The notes under the pieces are model-generated. The model saw only the letters and a list, made by a program, of their open reading frames with translations. It was not told where the DNA came from and ran no database searches. From JBQCHF01 sp051953655 (lineage in GTDB: Bacteria > Actinomycetota > Actinomycetes > Motilibacterales > Motilibacteraceae), in assembly GCA_051953655.1 (NCBI GenBank), contig JBQCIO010000014.1, forward strand, positions 1 through 28,070: DNA of 28,070 bases. Direction: 5' to 3'. The position numbers and the translations under genes were made by a program. Each line of letters starts with the position of its first letter. Position 1 is the first letter of the stretch. Below, in pieces: positions 1 to 6,667 of this stretch.

Positions 1-250
1 TACAACCCGGTATTGGTGGGGGGTTGGGTGGCCCTTTGGTGTTTCACCACGGCGAGGAGGGGGGCGGGTGAGGTGGGGGCTGGAGGGCCGAACGGGTGAA
101 CCCGCCCTCGCCGAACGGGGCTCGCCCCGCGGGCGTTACAGGACACCACCCGATCGGCCCAGTCGGAGGGCCACGTCACCGCCCGATACTGCGGTCATCC
201 CTTCCGATGGTCCCGGTCGGATGGGTCTTCCGGCCCAGAAGGAGACCGAC
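1..250. other. Left-edge non-coding stretch upstream of the 251-838 gene
   Basis: I see no convincing gene here. An open frame runs in from position 68, but its first part is Arg/Pro-rich low-complexity sequence with no ribosome site. Two small perfect hairpins lie side by side: CGGGT/ACCCG (93-97 and 100-104) and CGGGGC/GCCCCG (116-121 and 124-129). They could be the terminator of a gene lying left of the window. TGGTG/CACCA (37-41 and 45-49) is a further short inverted repeat. No clear -35/-10 pair was recognised, so the promoter of the following gene is not placed. Confidence 0.4.
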
Positions 251-838
251 GTGGCTCTGCAGGCGGTGAACACCGGTTCCCAGCCCCCGTCCCACCCCTC
301 GTCGCGGGGCGCCGGCGCCCGTGCCGGGGTGAACCTGACCGGGAAGCTCGGGGCGCCGCCGCCGGCGGTCCGGCTCAAGGCGACCGCCGTGGCGGTGCCC
401 GCGCTGGCCAGCCACGTGCGGCCCGCCCTGGTGCTGGCCGAGCGGGAGAGCCGCGAGCTGCTGCGGGCGGCCGCGGCGCAGGACGTCGGCATGGGCGGCT
501 GCTTCGCGGCCGGGCCGGCCGGCATCCAGGTCTGGAACCAGCCGTTCGACGGCCCCAACGGCACGCACGGCAACGCCCGGCACCTCGGCTCGGTGGACTG
601 GAGCTACGACACGCCGGCCAAGCACTACGTCACCATCTACCGCGCGATGGTCACCCAGGCCGGCGTCGACGCCGGCGAGACCACGCTGAGCATCCTCTCG
701 CTGGTGCTGGGCCTCGGGGGCCTGCCGGTGGAGGGCGCGCGGATCACCATGCCGCTGCCGCCGCCGCGCGACCCCTTCCGCCGGTCCATGACCCCGGACA
801 TGCTCTCGCCCGAGCAGCGCGCGCAGGTGGGGTTCTAG
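251..838 (+). CDS. Conserved-looking hypothetical protein, 195 aa
   Basis: I do not recognise this family. The GTG at 251 is chosen because AGAAGGAGA sits just upstream (about 236-244). An in-frame ATG at 221 and an open frame back to 68 lack such a site, and the upstream residues look like non-coding translation. The protein begins with a Ser/Pro/Gly-rich stretch (about residues 8-25). A globular-looking core follows, holding GCFAAGPAGIQVWNQPFDG, a His/Asn-rich GTHGNARH, and VDWSYDTPAKHYVTIYRAM. It ends in a hydrophobic segment, SILSLVLGLGGLP, and a charged Pro/Arg-rich tail. No signal peptide or clear membrane helix is seen; SILSLVLGLGG is short for one. It converges on divIVA across a strong hairpin and has no operon partner in view. 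Codon use (G/C at third positions) supports it being real. Function is unknown. Confidence 0.7.
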   Translation: MALQAVNTGSQPPSHPSSRGAGARAGVNLTGKLGAPPPAVRLKATAVAVPALASHVRPALVLAERESRELLRAAAAQDVGMGGCFAAGPAGIQVWNQPFDGPNGTHGNARHLGSVDWSYDTPAKHYVTIYRAMVTQAGVDAGETTLSILSLVLGLGGLPVEGARITMPLPPPRDPFRRSMTPDMLSPEQRAQVGF

Positions 839-862
839 GACGCCGCGAACGACCAGCCCAGA

Positions 863-909
863 ACGACAGGACCCCCGGCGGGCGTCAGCCCGACCGGGGG
901 TCCTGTCGT
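863..909. terminator. Strong bidirectional hairpin between convergent genes
   Basis: A 16-bp perfect inverted repeat (863-878 with 894-909, core GGACCCCCGG/CCGGGGGTCC) continues inward as CGGGC/GCCCG (879-883 with 888-892). The result is a stem of about 21 bp with one bulged A and a GTCA loop. It lies 25 bases after the plus-strand gene and 13 bases after the divIVA stop, so it can end transcription from both sides. There is no T-tract on either side, as is common for actinobacterial hairpin terminators. Confidence 0.85.
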
Positions 910-921
910 CGTCGGCAGCCG

Positions 922-1710
922 CTAGTGCGCCTCGGGTCCGGAGTCGACCACGTAGCCGCCCTGCGGCCCCTCCTGCTGCCTCTCCGCGTCACCCTGCGGC
1001 TGGACCGGCGGCGCGGCGCTGAACGGGCTGGGGCGGTCGCCGGCGGGGGCACCGCCGGGCTGGCCCGGTGCCGGAGCCGCGCCACCCGGACGGGCCGGCG
1101 AGCCGCCGGGGGCCGCCTCGGGGGCGGACTCCAGCTCGCGCAGCTGGTTCTCCAGGTAGTTCTTGAGCCGGCTGCGGTACTCCCGCTCGAAGGCGCGCAG
1201 CCCCTCCACCCGGCGCTCGAGCTCGCTGCGCTCGTGCTCCAGCGCGCCGAGGGTGCGGCGCTGGCGCTCCTCGGTCTCCCGCGCGATCTGGTCGGCCCGC
1301 GATCGCGCCTCGCCGACGATGCCGTCGGCCTGCTTCTTGGCCTCGGCGACGTGCTCGTCGGCGGTGCGCTGGGCCAGCGCCAGGATGCCGGCCGCGGCCT
1401 CGGCCGGCGCCGGAGCGGCCGGCGGCGCGGGGGCCGGGCTGGGGACCGGCTCCGGAGCCGCCGCCGGGACGGGTGCGGCGGCCGGCGCGGGGGCGGCCGC
1501 CTGCTGGCGCAGCTGCTCCTGCGCGGCCGCCAGCGAGCGCTGGCAGGCCGACAGCTTGGTGTTCAGCTCCTCGTTCTCACGGGTGAGCCGGAGCATCTCG
1601 TCGTAGACCTCGTCGAGGAAGTCGTCGACCTCGGTCTCGTCGTAGCCCTTGCGGCCCAGTCCGCTGGCGCCGAACGTCTTGTTCTGCACGTCCTCGGGGG
1701 TCAGGGGCAT
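922..1710 (-). CDS. divIVA: DivIVA/Wag31 polar growth and cell division scaffold
   Basis: This cytoplasmic coiled-coil scaffold binds negatively curved membrane at poles and septa and directs apical wall synthesis in Actinobacteria. The 262-aa product opens with the DivIVA N-domain MPLTPEDVQNKTF, then GLGRKGYDETEVDDFLDEV (about 18-36), the membrane-binding and first coiled-coil region. A Pro/Ala linker (about 71-105) follows, then a long coiled coil rich in Glu/Arg/Ala (about 107-195) ending in YRSRLKNYLENQLRELE, and a disordered Gly/Pro/Ala/Gln tail (about 196-262). Start ATG 1710 has AGAGGTGA upstream. The interrupted coiled coil resembles the Streptomyces and mycobacterial orthologues. It is the last gene of the sepF-yggT-divIVA end of the cluster and stops 13 bases before a strong terminator. 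In mycobacteria the homologue is phosphorylated by PknA/B; no site is assigned here. Confidence 0.95.
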   Translation of the reverse strand: MPLTPEDVQNKTFGASGLGRKGYDETEVDDFLDEVYDEMLRLTRENEELNTKLSACQRSLAAAQEQLRQQAAAPAPAAAPVPAAAPEPVPSPAPAPPAAPAPAEAAAGILALAQRTADEHVAEAKKQADGIVGEARSRADQIARETEERQRRTLGALEHERSELERRVEGLRAFEREYRSRLKNYLENQLRELESAPEAAPGGSPARPGGAAPAPGQPGGAPAGDRPSPFSAAPPVQPQGDAERQQEGPQGGYVVDSGPEAH

Positions 1711-1753
1711 CGCGTCACCTCTGTGTCAGATCAACGGTCGGCTCGAACGATCG

Positions 1754-1771
1754 GTCCGGTGTGCGCCGGAC
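1754..1771. other. Small hairpin in the yggT-divIVA gap
   Basis: GTCCGG (1754-1759) and CCGGAC (1766-1771) form a 6-bp stem with a 6-base loop, inside the 199-base gap between yggT and divIVA. The gap is long for this cluster, so divIVA may have its own promoter, but I could not place a -35/-10 pair. The hairpin could be a leader structure or chance in GC-rich DNA. Confidence 0.3.
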
Positions 1772-1909
1772 GCGGGCTCGCCGCCGCCCGGCAGCGCCCC
1801 CGGCTGACGCCGACGCTACTAGAGCCGCAGCGGATCGGACCACGACCGCGCCGCGGCACCCGGCGAACCCGGCCCGGCAGCCACGTCCTGACGAGTGCCA
1901 GGAACCTTT

Positions 1910-2194
1910 CTACAGGTTACGGGCGAAACCGGACGCGACCTGCACGAGGATGAGCAGCACCAGGAAGGACAGGTCGAGGCTGACCTGGCCGAGCCGCAGC
2001 GGCGGGATGAAGCGGCGCAGCAGCTTCAGCGGCGGGTCGGTGATGGTGTAGACGACCTCGGCGATGACGAGCATCACGCCGTGCGGGGTCCAGGACCGCG
2101 CGAACAGCTGGACGTAGTCCAGCACGAGCCGGGCGATGAGCAGGAAGAAGAACAGCTGCAGGATCGAGACGACCAGGCTGCCGACGGCAGTCAC
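1910..2194 (-). CDS. YggT family small membrane protein
   Basis: This 94-aa integral membrane protein has two predicted helices, about residues 6-27 (LVVSILQLFFFLLIARLVLDY) and 70-92 (VSLDLSFLVLLILVQVASG). Between them is the YggT signature around VVYTITDPPLKLLRRFIPPL, with the PPLKLLRR...IPP motif. YggT proteins sit between sepF and divIVA in most actinobacterial dcw clusters. Their exact role is unsettled; membrane and division functions have been suggested from context. Start GTG 2194 has AAGGAG about 10 bases upstream. The nearby ATG at 2202 is out of frame and runs into TGA after two codons. Confidence 0.9.
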   Translation of the reverse strand: MTAVGSLVVSILQLFFFLLIARLVLDYVQLFARSWTPHGVMLVIAEVVYTITDPPLKLLRRFIPPLRLGQVSLDLSFLVLLILVQVASGFARNL

Positions 2195-2321
2195 CGACGC
2201 ATAACTCCTTGCTGCCTAGAGGGGCTGCTCTGGGGCCGCGCGAGGGCCCTTCACGACCCAGCCTAGGCCGGACCGCCCGCGGCCCGGGAGGGATGGGATG
2301 GTGCCGGGTCGAACCGGTGAC

Positions 2322-2347
2322 GAACCGGGAAGCGCTCCGGTTCCCGG
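2322..2347 (-). terminator. Possible terminator/attenuator hairpin after sepF
   Basis: Two overlapping stems compete in the 217-base sepF-yggT gap, about 65 bases after the sepF stop: GAACCGG/CCGGTTC (2322-2328 with 2337-2343) and CCGGGAA/TTCCCGG (2325-2331 with 2341-2347). Each is a perfect 7-bp stem with an 8-9 base loop. There is no T-tract. It could partly end sepF transcription or be a chance GC-rich fold. Confidence 0.4.
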
Positions 2348-2411
2348 CCGACCCTCCGCAGGCGGCGCTGCTCCGTCGACCAACAGGACCCGCCGCGATG
2401 GCCCGCGAACT

Positions 2412-2990
2412 CTACGACTGGTTGAAGAAGCCGCTCTCGGCCATGCGCGCCTTGTCCTCGGCCGTGACGCTGACGTTGGCCGGCGAGAGCAGGAAGACCT
2501 TGTTGGTCACCCGCTCGATGCTGCCCCGCAGACCGAAGACCAGCCCGGCGGCGAAGTCGACCAGACGCTTGGCGTCCTGGTCGTCCATGTCGGTGAGGTT
2601 CATGATCACCGGGATGCCGCCGCGGAACGTCTCGCCGATCGTCTTGGCGTCGTTGTAGGCGCGGGGGTGGATGGTGGTGATCCGGTCCAGGCTGCCCATC
2701 GGCGTCGGCTGCACCACCGAGGGGCGACGCTCGGCCGGGCGGGGCTCGTCGCGGACGGCGGCGATGGTCCGGGTGCGCTCCTCGCGGGCGGCGACCGCGT
2801 GCCCGCCGCCGTGGGCACCTGCACGGGTGGCGCCGTGGGACTCGCGGCCGTCGTGACCGTCGCGGGTGCGCTCCGGCTCGTCGTAGCCGTGCTCGTCCTC
2901 GTAGTCGTCGTACTCGCCGTACTCGTCGTAGCGGTCGTCCTCCTCGACGAGCCCGAGGTAGACCGCCATCTTTCGCATCGCGCCGGCCAT
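2412..2990 (-). CDS. sepF: SepF, FtsZ membrane anchor
   Basis: SepF tethers FtsZ filaments to the membrane and replaces FtsA, which is absent from this cluster. The 192-aa product starts with a short amphipathic membrane-binding helix (MAGAMRKMAVYLGLV, 1-15). A very acidic Tyr/Asp/Glu linker (about 16-40, EEDDRYDEYGEYDDYEDE) and a Gly/His/Arg-rich stretch follow. The SepF core is at about 103-185, with RITTIHPRAYNDAKTIGE, FRGGIPVIMNLTDMD and AKRLVDFAAGLVFGL, and KVFLLSPANVSVTAED near its end. Start ATG 2990 has GAGAGGAAC upstream; an internal ATG (residue 5) is also possible. It lies downstream of yggS after a 169-base gap, so some independent transcription is possible. Confidence 0.95.
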   Translation of the reverse strand: MAGAMRKMAVYLGLVEEDDRYDEYGEYDDYEDEHGYDEPERTRDGHDGRESHGATRAGAHGGGHAVAAREERTRTIAAVRDEPRPAERRPSVVQPTPMGSLDRITTIHPRAYNDAKTIGETFRGGIPVIMNLTDMDDQDAKRLVDFAAGLVFGLRGSIERVTNKVFLLSPANVSVTAEDKARMAESGFFNQS

Positions 2991-3108
2991 GGTCGAGGTT
3001 CCTCTCGGTGGTGCTCTGGACAGTCGTGCAGATCCGGTCGGACGAGGGCGAGGTCCGGGACGAGTCGTCGTGCGGACCCAGACCCGTGCCGCCGGCGTGC
3101 GCTGGTGT

Positions 3109-3132
3109 GGTGGCTGGTCTGGTGGCTGGTCT
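3109..3132. repeat. 12-bp tandem duplication in the yggS-sepF gap
   Basis: GGTGGCTGGTCT occurs twice head to tail (3109-3120 and 3121-3132) in the 169-base gap between yggS and sepF. It is probably simple slippage. No regulatory role can be argued. Confidence 0.5.
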
Positions 3133-3159
3133 ACCGGCAGGTGCCGGCGGGCAGCGACG

Positions 3160-3906
3160 CTACCCGAGCCTGGGGCGGCTCCCTAGCACCGCCGTGCCGA
3201 CGCGCAGGTGTGTCGCGCCACAGGCGACGGCGGCCTCCAGGTCGCCGCTCATCCCGGCCGACACGTCGGTGGCGCGGGGGTGCGCAGAGCGCACCGCCGC
3301 GGCCACCCGGGCCAGCCGGGCGAAGGCCTGGCCGGGGTCCTCGCCCACCGGGGCGACCGCCATCACCCCGCCCAGCTCGAGCCCGGGCGCGGCGGCCACC
3401 AGGTCGGCGAGCGCGAGGACGTCGTCGGGGTGGGCGCCGCCGCGCGGACCGAGCCGGCCGGGCTGGCCGGGGTCGGGGTCGAGCGCCACCTGGACCAGGG
3501 CCCGCAGCTGCCGGCCGGCGGCCACGGCGCCGCGCGAGAGCGCCTCGACCAGCCGGGGCCGGTCGACCGAGTGGACGACGTCGGCGTAGCGGGCCACGCG
3601 CCCGGCCTTGTTGGTCTGCAGCTGGCCGATGAAGTGCCAGCGCAGCGGCAGGTCGGCGCACGCGTCGTGCTTCGGCCCTGCCTCCTGGTCGCGGTTCTCC
3701 CCCACATCGGTGACGCCGAGCCCGGCCAGCAGCCGCACGTCGTCGGCGGGCCAGGTCTTGGTCACCACGACCAGGGTGACCTCGCGGCGGGGCCGGCCGG
3801 CGGCGGCGCAGGCCGCCTCGATCCGCCCCTGCACCGCGTCGAGGTTGGCCGCCAGCTCCGCGCGGCGGGCGTCGCCCGCCGTCGTCGTGGCGTCGGAGCC
3901 CGTCAT
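3160..3906 (-). CDS. YggS/PLPBP family pyridoxal-phosphate homeostasis protein
   Basis: This cytoplasmic alanine-racemase-like TIM barrel binds PLP and is thought to buffer its supply; no catalytic activity is established for the family. The product is 248 aa, a normal length. The PLP-binding lysine is K50 in LVVVTKTWP. GENRDQEAGPK (69-79) and HFIGQLQTNK (91-100) follow, then SAGMSGDLEAAV (216-227) and THLRVGTAVLG (232-242), which form the phosphate-binding end. ATG 3906 overlaps the pgeF stop in an ATGA (3903-3906), so translation is coupled and the start is secure although the frame stays open far upstream. The ftsZ-pgeF-yggS-sepF order is typical of Actinobacteria. Confidence 0.94.
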   Translation of the reverse strand: MTGSDATTTAGDARRAELAANLDAVQGRIEAACAAAGRPRREVTLVVVTKTWPADDVRLLAGLGVTDVGENRDQEAGPKHDACADLPLRWHFIGQLQTNKAGRVARYADVVHSVDRPRLVEALSRGAVAAGRQLRALVQVALDPDPGQPGRLGPRGGAHPDDVLALADLVAAAPGLELGGVMAVAPVGEDPGQAFARLARVAAAVRSAHPRATDVSAGMSGDLEAAVACGATHLRVGTAVLGSRPRLG

Positions 3907-4664
3907 CGCCGGGCCTCCGGCTCCTGGGTCGCCGCTCCCCCGCCCGACGGCTCGATCCAGGCGAGCCCGGCGTAGCGGCCGGTGACGCCGTCGCGCCGGT
4001 AGGAGTAGAGGTCGCCGTCCTCGGCGGCGCAGCCCGGCAGCCACTGCACCTGGGCGCAGTGCGGCGCCAGCTGCGCGACCACCCCGGCCGCGACGTCGAG
4101 CGAGGGGGTGCCGTGCCGGGTGACCGACCGGGACTCCGGCACCACCGCCGCGACCTGCTCGCGCAGCTCGAGCGGCACCTCGTAGCAGCGAGCGCAGATG
4201 GACGGCCCCACCCGGGCCACGATGTCGCGCGCCCCGAGCTCGCGCATCGCCTCCAGCGCCCGCAGCACCACCCCGGCCGCCATGCCCGGGCGCCCGGCGT
4301 GGGCCACCCCGACGACGCCCTGGGCGGGGGCGGCCAGCAGGACCGGCGTGCAGTCGGCCACCAGCGCCGCGAGCACCAGGCCCGGGTGCCGGGTGACCGC
4401 GGCATCGGCCTCCGGCTGCTCCGGCAGCGGCCCGTCGGCCACCACCACCGTGTCGCGGTGCACCTGCCGGAGCAGGACCAGGCGCTCGGGCGGGAGTCCT
4501 GCCGCGGCGGCCACCCGCCGCCGGTTCTCCGCCACCGCGGCCGGGTCGTCGCCGACGTGGTCGCCGAGGTTGAGCGAGCGGTACGGGCCGGTGCTCACCC
4601 CGCCGCGCCGGTCGGTCACGGCGAGGTGGACGCCTCCCTCGAGCTGCTCGTGCCAGGCGAGCAT
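3903..4664 (-). CDS. pgeF: PgeF/YfiH family multicopper-like purine nucleoside phosphorylase/peptidoglycan editing factor
   Basis: The family (formerly called laccase-domain or DUF152) acts on purine nucleosides in vitro. In E. coli the homologue prevents misincorporation of L-Ser for L-Ala in the stem peptide. The 253-aa product has the family metal/active-site residues His69 (RQVHRD), Cys105 (VADCTPVLL) and His122 (GVAHAGRPGM), followed by VGPSICARCYEV. The N-terminal GGVSTGPYRSLNLGDHVGD (21-39) is also typical. ATG 4664 has a strong AAGGGGGAGC directly upstream. It follows ftsZ by 75 bases and overlaps yggS by 4 bases. Its place in a wall-synthesis cluster fits the editing role; the true substrate here is inferred from the family. 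Confidence 0.92.
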   Translation of the reverse strand: MLAWHEQLEGGVHLAVTDRRGGVSTGPYRSLNLGDHVGDDPAAVAENRRRVAAAAGLPPERLVLLRQVHRDTVVVADGPLPEQPEADAAVTRHPGLVLAALVADCTPVLLAAPAQGVVGVAHAGRPGMAAGVVLRALEAMRELGARDIVARVGPSICARCYEVPLELREQVAAVVPESRSVTRHGTPSLDVAAGVVAQLAPHCAQVQWLPGCAAEDGDLYSYRRDGVTGRYAGLAWIEPSGGGAATQEPEARR

Positions 4665-4739
4665 GCTCCCCCTTCTGCTGTCTTCTGCTCAGCGTCGCGA
4701 ACCGTCGCGATGACCGGGACCGAGCGCCCTGCCTGGTGC

Positions 4740-6134
4740 CTACTTGAGGAAGTCGGGCACGTCGAGGTCGTCGCTGCTCTCGGCGTCGTCGAAGACGATC
4801 GTGCGCGGCCGGGGACGGACCTCGGCCGAGCCCGGGCCGTCGGCGCTGGGTGGGGTGTCGGCGCGCAGCGGCTCGCGCGGCGCCTCTGCGGTGTGCGGCT
4901 GGACCGGCGGCTGGGCCTGCTGCTGAGGCTGCTGCTGGTTCTGCTGGTCGTAGGAGCGCTGCGCGTAGCCGCGCTCGCCCGACGGCACCGCGGGCTGGGC
5001 CGGCTGGACCGTGGGCGGGGCCGGCGGCTGGGACGCGGGGGCGGGCACCGGCTGCGCGGTGCGCTGCTCCACGGCCCGCTCGGCATGCGCCGAGGCGTCG
5101 CTGCGCACGTCGACCACCTGCGGCGGCGTGGCCGGGGCGGCTGCCGCCGACCGGACGGCCGGCGCCGGGGTCTCCCGCCGGCGCGGGGCGCCGCCGTCGA
5201 AGCCGGCGGCGATGACGGTGACCCGGACCTCGTCGCCGAGGGCGTCGTCGATGACCGCGCCGAAGATGATGTTGGCCTCGGGGTGCGCCGACTCCTGGAC
5301 CAGCTGCGCCGCCTCGTTGATCTCGAACAGGCCGAGGTCGGACCCGCCGGAGATGGACAGCAGCACGCCGTGGGCGCCGTCGATGGACGCCTCGAGCAGC
5401 GGGCTGGAGATCGCCATCTCGGCCGCCTGCACCGCGCGGTCGTCGCCACGGGCCGACCCGATGCCCATGAGCGCCGAGCCGGCTCCCTGCATGACCGACT
5501 TCACGTCGGCGAAGTCGAGGTTGATCAGGCCCGGGGTCGTGATGAGGTCGGTGATGCCGCTGACGCCCTGCAGCAGCACCTGGTCGGCCTGCTTGAACGC
5601 GTCGAGCACGCTGATCCGCCGGTCGCTGATCGAGAGCAGCCGGTCGTTGGGGATGACGATGAGCGTGTCGACCTCGCTGCGGAGGTCCTCGATGCCGCTC
5701 TCGGCCGAGTTGGCCCGGCGGCGCCCCTCGAACGTGAACGGGCGGGTGACCACGCCGATGGTCAGCGCGCCGAGGCTGCGGGCGATCCGCGCCACGACCG
5801 GAGCGCCGCCGGTGCCGGTGCCGCCGCCCTCGCCGGCGGTGACGAAGACCATGTCGGCGCCCTTGAGCACCTCCTCGATCTCGGCCGCGTGGTCCTCGGC
5901 CGCCTTGCGCCCCACCTCGGGGTCGGCGCCCGCCCCCAGTCCGCGGGTGAGCTCGCGGCCGACGTCGAGCTTGACGTCGGCGTCGCTCATGAGCAGCGCC
6001 TGCGCGTCGGTGTTGATGGCGATGAACTCGACGCCCTTGAGGCCGACCTCGATCATCCGGTTGACCGCATTGACGCCACCGCCGCCGATGCCGACGACCT
6101 TGATGACCGCGAGGTAGTTCTGCGGTGCTGCCAC
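4740..6134 (-). CDS. ftsZ: FtsZ, tubulin-like division GTPase
   Basis: FtsZ polymerises with GTP into the Z-ring. From GTG 6134 the protein is 464 aa: NYLAVIKVVGIGGGGVNAV (6-24), NTDAQAL (41-47), the tubulin signature GGGTGTG (103-109), and the T7 loop NLDFADV (205-211) with catalytic Asp207/Asp210. A variable Pro/Gln-rich linker (about 320-450, with a Gln-rich run) precedes the C-terminal peptide DDLDVPDFLK, the binding site for SepF and FtsW. I chose GTG 6134 because GGAAGG lies 8 bases upstream and the N-terminus then matches actinobacterial FtsZ. The frame stays open to a GTG at 6194, which would add 20 polar residues (484 aa). An AT-rich promoter-like island lies at about 6225-6250, behind a gap of more than 500 bases after ftsQ, so ftsZ is probably transcribed separately too. 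Confidence 0.97.
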   Translation of the reverse strand: MAAPQNYLAVIKVVGIGGGGVNAVNRMIEVGLKGVEFIAINTDAQALLMSDADVKLDVGRELTRGLGAGADPEVGRKAAEDHAAEIEEVLKGADMVFVTAGEGGGTGTGGAPVVARIARSLGALTIGVVTRPFTFEGRRRANSAESGIEDLRSEVDTLIVIPNDRLLSISDRRISVLDAFKQADQVLLQGVSGITDLITTPGLINLDFADVKSVMQGAGSALMGIGSARGDDRAVQAAEMAISSPLLEASIDGAHGVLLSISGGSDLGLFEINEAAQLVQESAHPEANIIFGAVIDDALGDEVRVTVIAAGFDGGAPRRRETPAPAVRSAAAAPATPPQVVDVRSDASAHAERAVEQRTAQPVPAPASQPPAPPTVQPAQPAVPSGERGYAQRSYDQQNQQQPQQQAQPPVQPHTAEAPREPLRADTPPSADGPGSAEVRPRPRTIVFDDAESSDDLDVPDFLK

Positions 6135-6220
6135 GTCGGATGCCTTCCGCCTCGTGTCCGTGCGCTCGGTGTGCGCTGGTCCCGTCGTGCTCACGTCCCA
6201 CCGCTCGGGTGAACCCTCAC

Positions 6221-6250
6221 CCTCAAGTAGAGCGTTATAGTTATGTCAAC
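6221..6250 (-). promoter_or_regulatory. AT-rich promoter-like island upstream of ftsZ
   Basis: On the minus strand, TTGACA (6249-6244) is a perfect -35 match. It is followed by TAACTATAACG and then the direct repeat GAGGGT-GAGGGT running to about 6215. This is the most AT-rich stretch of the gap, in DNA that is otherwise about 75% GC. No hexamer 16-18 bases after TTGACA is a good -10, and TATAAC (6239-6234) is too close to pair with it, so the exact promoter is uncertain. A start site here would give the GTG 6134 form a leader of about 80 bases. Confidence 0.55.
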
Positions 6251-6667
6251 CTGAGCACTGCGGAGGACCGTAGGGGGACGTGGCGTCACGGGGCAAAGAC
6301 GTGGGCGGCGTGTCGGGGAAGTTTTGTGTTCGCGGCTGGGGCCGGCAACGCCCCTGCCGCTCCACGTCGACAAGGTCACCGGCGCTGGTGACGGCGGCAG
6401 CAGGTGGGTGGAGCAGTCCCGCGGCCGGGCGCCGGCCCGAGCTCAACGGACGATGTGACGGCAGTGCGAGGACTCTCGGCGCGTCGCGACAGCAGGGTCC
6501 CACTGTGGGCGCCGCAGGCTCCGCTCCTCCCGAGACCGACGTCAGCAGGCCGCGGGACGTGCGTCGACGCCCGGCTCCCCCGTCACCAGCGCCTTCCGAC
6601 CCCGTGCCCACCGCAGCAGCCGTCGACGAGAGGCCCCGGAGGCCTGGCCGCGCGCCACTTCCCCGCC
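6251..6667. other. Long non-coding gap between ftsQ and ftsZ
   Basis: No open frame here looks like a protein. Small hairpins are present: CGGGC/GCCCG (6426-6430 with 6435-6439), and AGGCC/GGCCT (6631-6635 with 6641-6645), which is 23 bases after the ftsQ stop and may be a weak terminator. The part nearest ftsZ (about 6270-6340) is somewhat less GC-rich (AAGTTTTGTGTTCG at 6320-6333) and could carry additional upstream ftsZ promoters, as multiple ftsZ promoters are known in Streptomyces. No specific elements can be defended. Confidence 0.45.

Noticed and set aside
37..49. TGGTG/CACCA inverted repeat with TTTCAC, considered as a parS-like site
   Set aside because: It does not match the parS consensus palindrome; only a 5-bp stem.
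93..104. Repeated 11-mer CGGGTGAACCC near 93 and near 6206
   Set aside because: Short, self-complementary and GC-rich; only two copies at unrelated sites, so probably chance.
3160..6201. Single 1013-codon minus-strand frame spanning ftsZ, pgeF and yggS
   Set aside because: Only its last 248 codons (yggS) look like a protein; the upstream part is out-of-frame translation of ftsZ and pgeF. A fusion is ruled out by the ATGA overlap start.
4059..6212. 717-codon plus-strand open frame opposite pgeF and ftsZ
   Set aside because: It is His/Asp/Arg/Val-rich antisense translation of high-GC genes with no motif or ribosome site; ftsZ and pgeF on the other strand are certain.
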